From Anderseniella sp. (lineage in GTDB: Bacteria > Pseudomonadota > Alphaproteobacteria > Rhizobiales > Aestuariivirgaceae), in assembly GCA_028289645.1 (NCBI GenBank), contig JANQOK010000014.1:62001-126000 (forward strand): a stretch of 64,000 nucleotides of DNA. Reading direction: 5' to 3'. A model generated the notes under the pieces. That model made no database searches and was not told where the DNA came from. It saw only the letters and a list, made by a program, of their open reading frames with translations. Every line of letters starts with the position of its first letter. Position 1 is the first letter of the stretch. The translations under genes and the position numbers were made by a program. This document shows positions 61,946 to 64,000 of this stretch, one piece after another.

Positions 61946-62821
61946 TTGCGCCGTATTGCCCCCCTCAACGCGCTGCGTGCGTTTGAAGCTGCCGCCCGGA
62001 CCGGCTCTTTCGCCAATGCAGCACGCGAACTGGGTGTCAGTTCGGCGGCCGTCAGCCAGCAGGTGAGGCTGCTTGAAGATTTCTGGGACAAGGTACTGTT
62101 CATCAGACAGGGCAATCGCATTTCGCTGACCGACGCCGGGTTAACCGCCTATCCGCAACTCGGGCAATCCATGGCAACGCTTGAGGACCTGTCCGATGCG
62201 ATGCAGAGAACCGAGCGGCGCCGGCGACTGGTGTTGAGCGCTCCCCAGTCAGTCGCCGAAACCTGGCTCGCGGCGAAACTGTCCACTATCGATGGCACAG
62301 ACCTCGGGACGTCGCTCGACATCCGGGTCGAGCATGATCCGGTTGATTTTGTTCGCGACAAAGTGGATGTGCGTATCTTCTACGGCCACGACCTTTACGG
62401 AGACTACCAGGTCGAAGCACTGTTTTCGGATTGTCTGGTGGCAGTCGCGTCTCCCGGGTTTGTCGCAGCACATGGCTCGTTGCCGGAAAAGATCAAAGAC
62501 CGGCACCTGATCCACACGGACTGGGGTCGGGATTTTTCGACGTCACCGAGCTGGAGCAAGGTTATGCCCGCCCGACGTATCGTTGACCACAATCTGGGGC
62601 TGCGCGTTCAGGCCAGCAGCACCGCGCTCAGGTTTGCAAGGCACGGTTTCGGCGCCGCGCTGGTGCCGCAGAAAATCGCTGCCGGTGACCTGTCGTCCGG
62701 CGACCTGGTGCAGTTGAACTCACAACCCGTTCCCATGCAGCACGATTATCTGATTGCGTATCCGAAACGGCTCGCGGCAAGCCCTGCAATCAAATCCGTG
62801 ATCCATGCGCTTAAACAATAG
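61946..62821 (+). CDS. LysR-family transcriptional regulator (GcvA-like), TTG start
   Basis: A 291-residue regulator. An N-terminal winged helix-turn-helix (LNALRAFEAAARTGSFANAA, RELGVSSAAVSQQVRLLED) is followed by a LysR substrate-binding domain. The hallmark of the GcvA/AmpR group is APLNALRAFEAAAR near the start. The TTG at 61946 is chosen because GGAGA lies eight bases upstream and the longer frame adds unrelated residues. It is divergent from the oxygenase-DddP-like pair, with 104 bases between starts, and probably controls that pair. Confidence 0.88.
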   Translation: MRRIAPLNALRAFEAAARTGSFANAARELGVSSAAVSQQVRLLEDFWDKVLFIRQGNRISLTDAGLTAYPQLGQSMATLEDLSDAMQRTERRRRLVLSAPQSVAETWLAAKLSTIDGTDLGTSLDIRVEHDPVDFVRDKVDVRIFYGHDLYGDYQVEALFSDCLVAVASPGFVAAHGSLPEKIKDRHLIHTDWGRDFSTSPSWSKVMPARRIVDHNLGLRVQASSTALRFARHGFGAALVPQKIAAGDLSSGDLVQLNSQPVPMQHDYLIAYPKRLAASPAIKSVIHALKQ

Positions 62822-63077
62822 CCGCTGCAAACCGCTGTCGGGAGCCGGACAGCGGATTTGGAGAGAACACCACCTACAGGCTTGATTCAACGCCTCAGTG
62901 ATGGCTATTAAAATATTGATTTAATAAGTCTTTTATGGACTGATGATCTGACCACTCTATACCACAGCTTTCTCATACCAGCCGATGTTGCATCTATGGC
63001 GGCAGGCCAGTAACGTCGGCATTCCATGCAGTCGCTAAGCGAACGCTCGTGCCCACAGGGAGATACCACCCTCAGGC

Positions 63078-63788
63078 ATGCACACTAAAGTCAATGCACT
63101 TCTCGGGATTCAAAAAGGAACTGTTGCCATTTCCGAACAAACCTCTGATCTGGCAGCCGCATGGATTGACCGTCATTCTCCCGCCGGCACCGCGACCGCA
63201 GCCGGACCGATTGAAAACACGGAGCCGTTTGATGACGTAGAAGCCGCCGCGATGGCGCGTGCGGTGGAGAAACGCCGCAATGAATTTCATACCGGGCGCC
63301 GGCTGGCCCGAGCCGCCCTGGCAGAACTCGGTTGCGCCGCCACCGCGATACCAGCCGATGGGCATCGGGTCCCGGTTTGGCCGCCGGGGTTTGCCGGCAC
63401 CATCAGCCACAGCCGCAACCTGTGCATTGCCCATGTAGGCTCAATACATGATCTCATCGGTATCGGCGTCGACGTCGAGCTTCGCAAGTCTTTGTCGGCC
63501 GACGTGGCATCCCGGATTTGCCGCGCCGACGAAAATCCCGGCCGGTCCGGACAAACCGCACTTATGCACTTCGTCGCCAAAGAGGCGTTCTACAAGGCGT
63601 ACTTCCCCAGTGCCCGCACGTTTCTGGAGTATCACGACGTACACATCGAGTTCGATGAAACCAGCGGTACATTCCAGGCCAACCTCACGGCGAACAACAA
63701 ACCGACACTCGCCGGACGGCGTTCATTCACGGGACATATCGCACCGCTCGATGACTACATCGCCGCTGCACTGTGGATTACAAGTTGA
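63078..63788 (+). CDS. 4'-phosphopantetheinyl transferase (EntD/Sfp superfamily)
   Basis: A 236-residue enzyme that attaches the phosphopantetheine arm of CoA to carrier proteins. The metal-binding motif GIGVDVELR and the KEAFYKAYFP motif are present, with RRNEFHTGRRLARAAL and GTISHSRNLCIAHVG before them, in the order of the EntD/NpgA-like group. No NRPS, PKS or carrier protein gene is adjacent, so the target is elsewhere. No clear ribosome-binding site was noted before the ATG. It lies 256 bases after the LysR gene, in an AT-rich gap. Confidence 0.92.
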   Translation: MHTKVNALLGIQKGTVAISEQTSDLAAAWIDRHSPAGTATAAGPIENTEPFDDVEAAAMARAVEKRRNEFHTGRRLARAALAELGCAATAIPADGHRVPVWPPGFAGTISHSRNLCIAHVGSIHDLIGIGVDVELRKSLSADVASRICRADENPGRSGQTALMHFVAKEAFYKAYFPSARTFLEYHDVHIEFDETSGTFQANLTANNKPTLAGRRSFTGHIAPLDDYIAAALWITS

Positions 63789-63870
63789 TCCCGCTCAGGG
63801 ACGGTCCGCCAGATGACCATCTCCAACCTGACTGTTGCCGGACGCGCGAGACCGGTCGCATGATTGCCCC

Positions 63871-64000
63871 ATGGATCTGATCTATCTGCTGATTCTCTAT
63901 CTCGCCGGCATCAATCTTGTCACCTTTGCCATGTTCGCGTGGGACAAGGTTCGCGCCATCAGGGGGGACTGGCGCGTGCCGGAAAAGACCTTGCTGGCAC
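63871..64000 (+). CDS. DUF1294 membrane protein, partial
   Basis: Only the first 43 codons are in the window. The peptide begins MDLIYLLILYLAGINLVTFA and continues MFAWDKVRAIRG-DWRVPEK-TLL, the typical N-terminal helix and FxxDKxxA..WRxPE motif of DUF1294 (small inner-membrane proteins of unknown function, sometimes fused to cold-shock domains). The start is preceded by a short frame beginning at 63860 that stops at once. Confidence 0.8.
   Translation, partial: MDLIYLLILYLAGINLVTFAMFAWDKVRAIRGDWRVPEKTLLA

Overview
The window reads as the chromosome of a GC-rich Alphaproteobacterium, most likely a marine or coastal respiratory heterotroph, perhaps Hyphomicrobiales-like. The clues are a GAAC-N7-GAAC LexA-type box, repeated FNR/Anr/FnrL-type boxes, a DddP-like DMSP lyase homologue, a complete pqqABCDE set with a PQQ-dependent dehydrogenase, and an intergenic palindrome of a type common in this class. 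The placement is inference. No rRNA, tRNA, CRISPR array, insertion sequence or prophage was seen.

Layout. 1-1187: succinate dehydrogenase/fumarate reductase subunits on the minus strand, running off the left edge. 1327-23668: an oxygen-limitation and stress island. It holds three universal stress proteins, a YCII/DGPF protein with its ECF42-type sigma factor, a P-type cation ATPase operon, the complete arginine deiminase operon (arcD-arcA-arcB-arcC plus a kinase/ATPase fusion gene), a host-attachment-like protein, a frameshifted Hsp20, a di-heme cytochrome c, a rhodanese and an RbbA-type ABC exporter. Five perfect TTGAY-N4-RTCAA boxes and two 9/10 matches lie in intergenic regions of the window, six of them in this island and one before a VIT-type transporter at 42110. 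One FNR-family regulator may therefore control most of these units.

23743-29817 is mixed metabolism: a SulP-STAS-cNMP transporter, a GMC oxidoreductase, a GFA/CENP-V-like protein and a hydratase. 30111-41797 is the most unusual block: a penta-heme cytochrome c, an outer-membrane beta-barrel, an NADH/FAD/[2Fe-2S] reductase and, divergently, a cNMP-domain/four-[4Fe-4S] fusion protein, a cytochrome b-like membrane protein, a deca-heme cytochrome with a long acidic linker, and a very basic tetra-heme c554-like cytochrome. Together they look like an envelope-spanning electron-transfer module whose donor and acceptor are unknown.

42110-50141: a VIT/CCC1 transporter, extensin-like protein, threonine synthase-like enzyme, DUF808 protein, lipid kinase, and an apparently SOS-controlled pair made of a radical SAM/HhH protein and a DUF4130-UdgX protein. 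50285-57175: a creatininase-family protein, pqqEDCBA, and a divergent PQQ sugar dehydrogenase with its cytochrome c. 57222-64000: a PPOX-family flavoprotein, a GGDEF protein, a DddP-like M24 enzyme translationally coupled to a 2OG-Fe(II) oxygenase with a divergent LysR regulator, a phosphopantetheinyl transferase, and the start of a DUF1294 protein.
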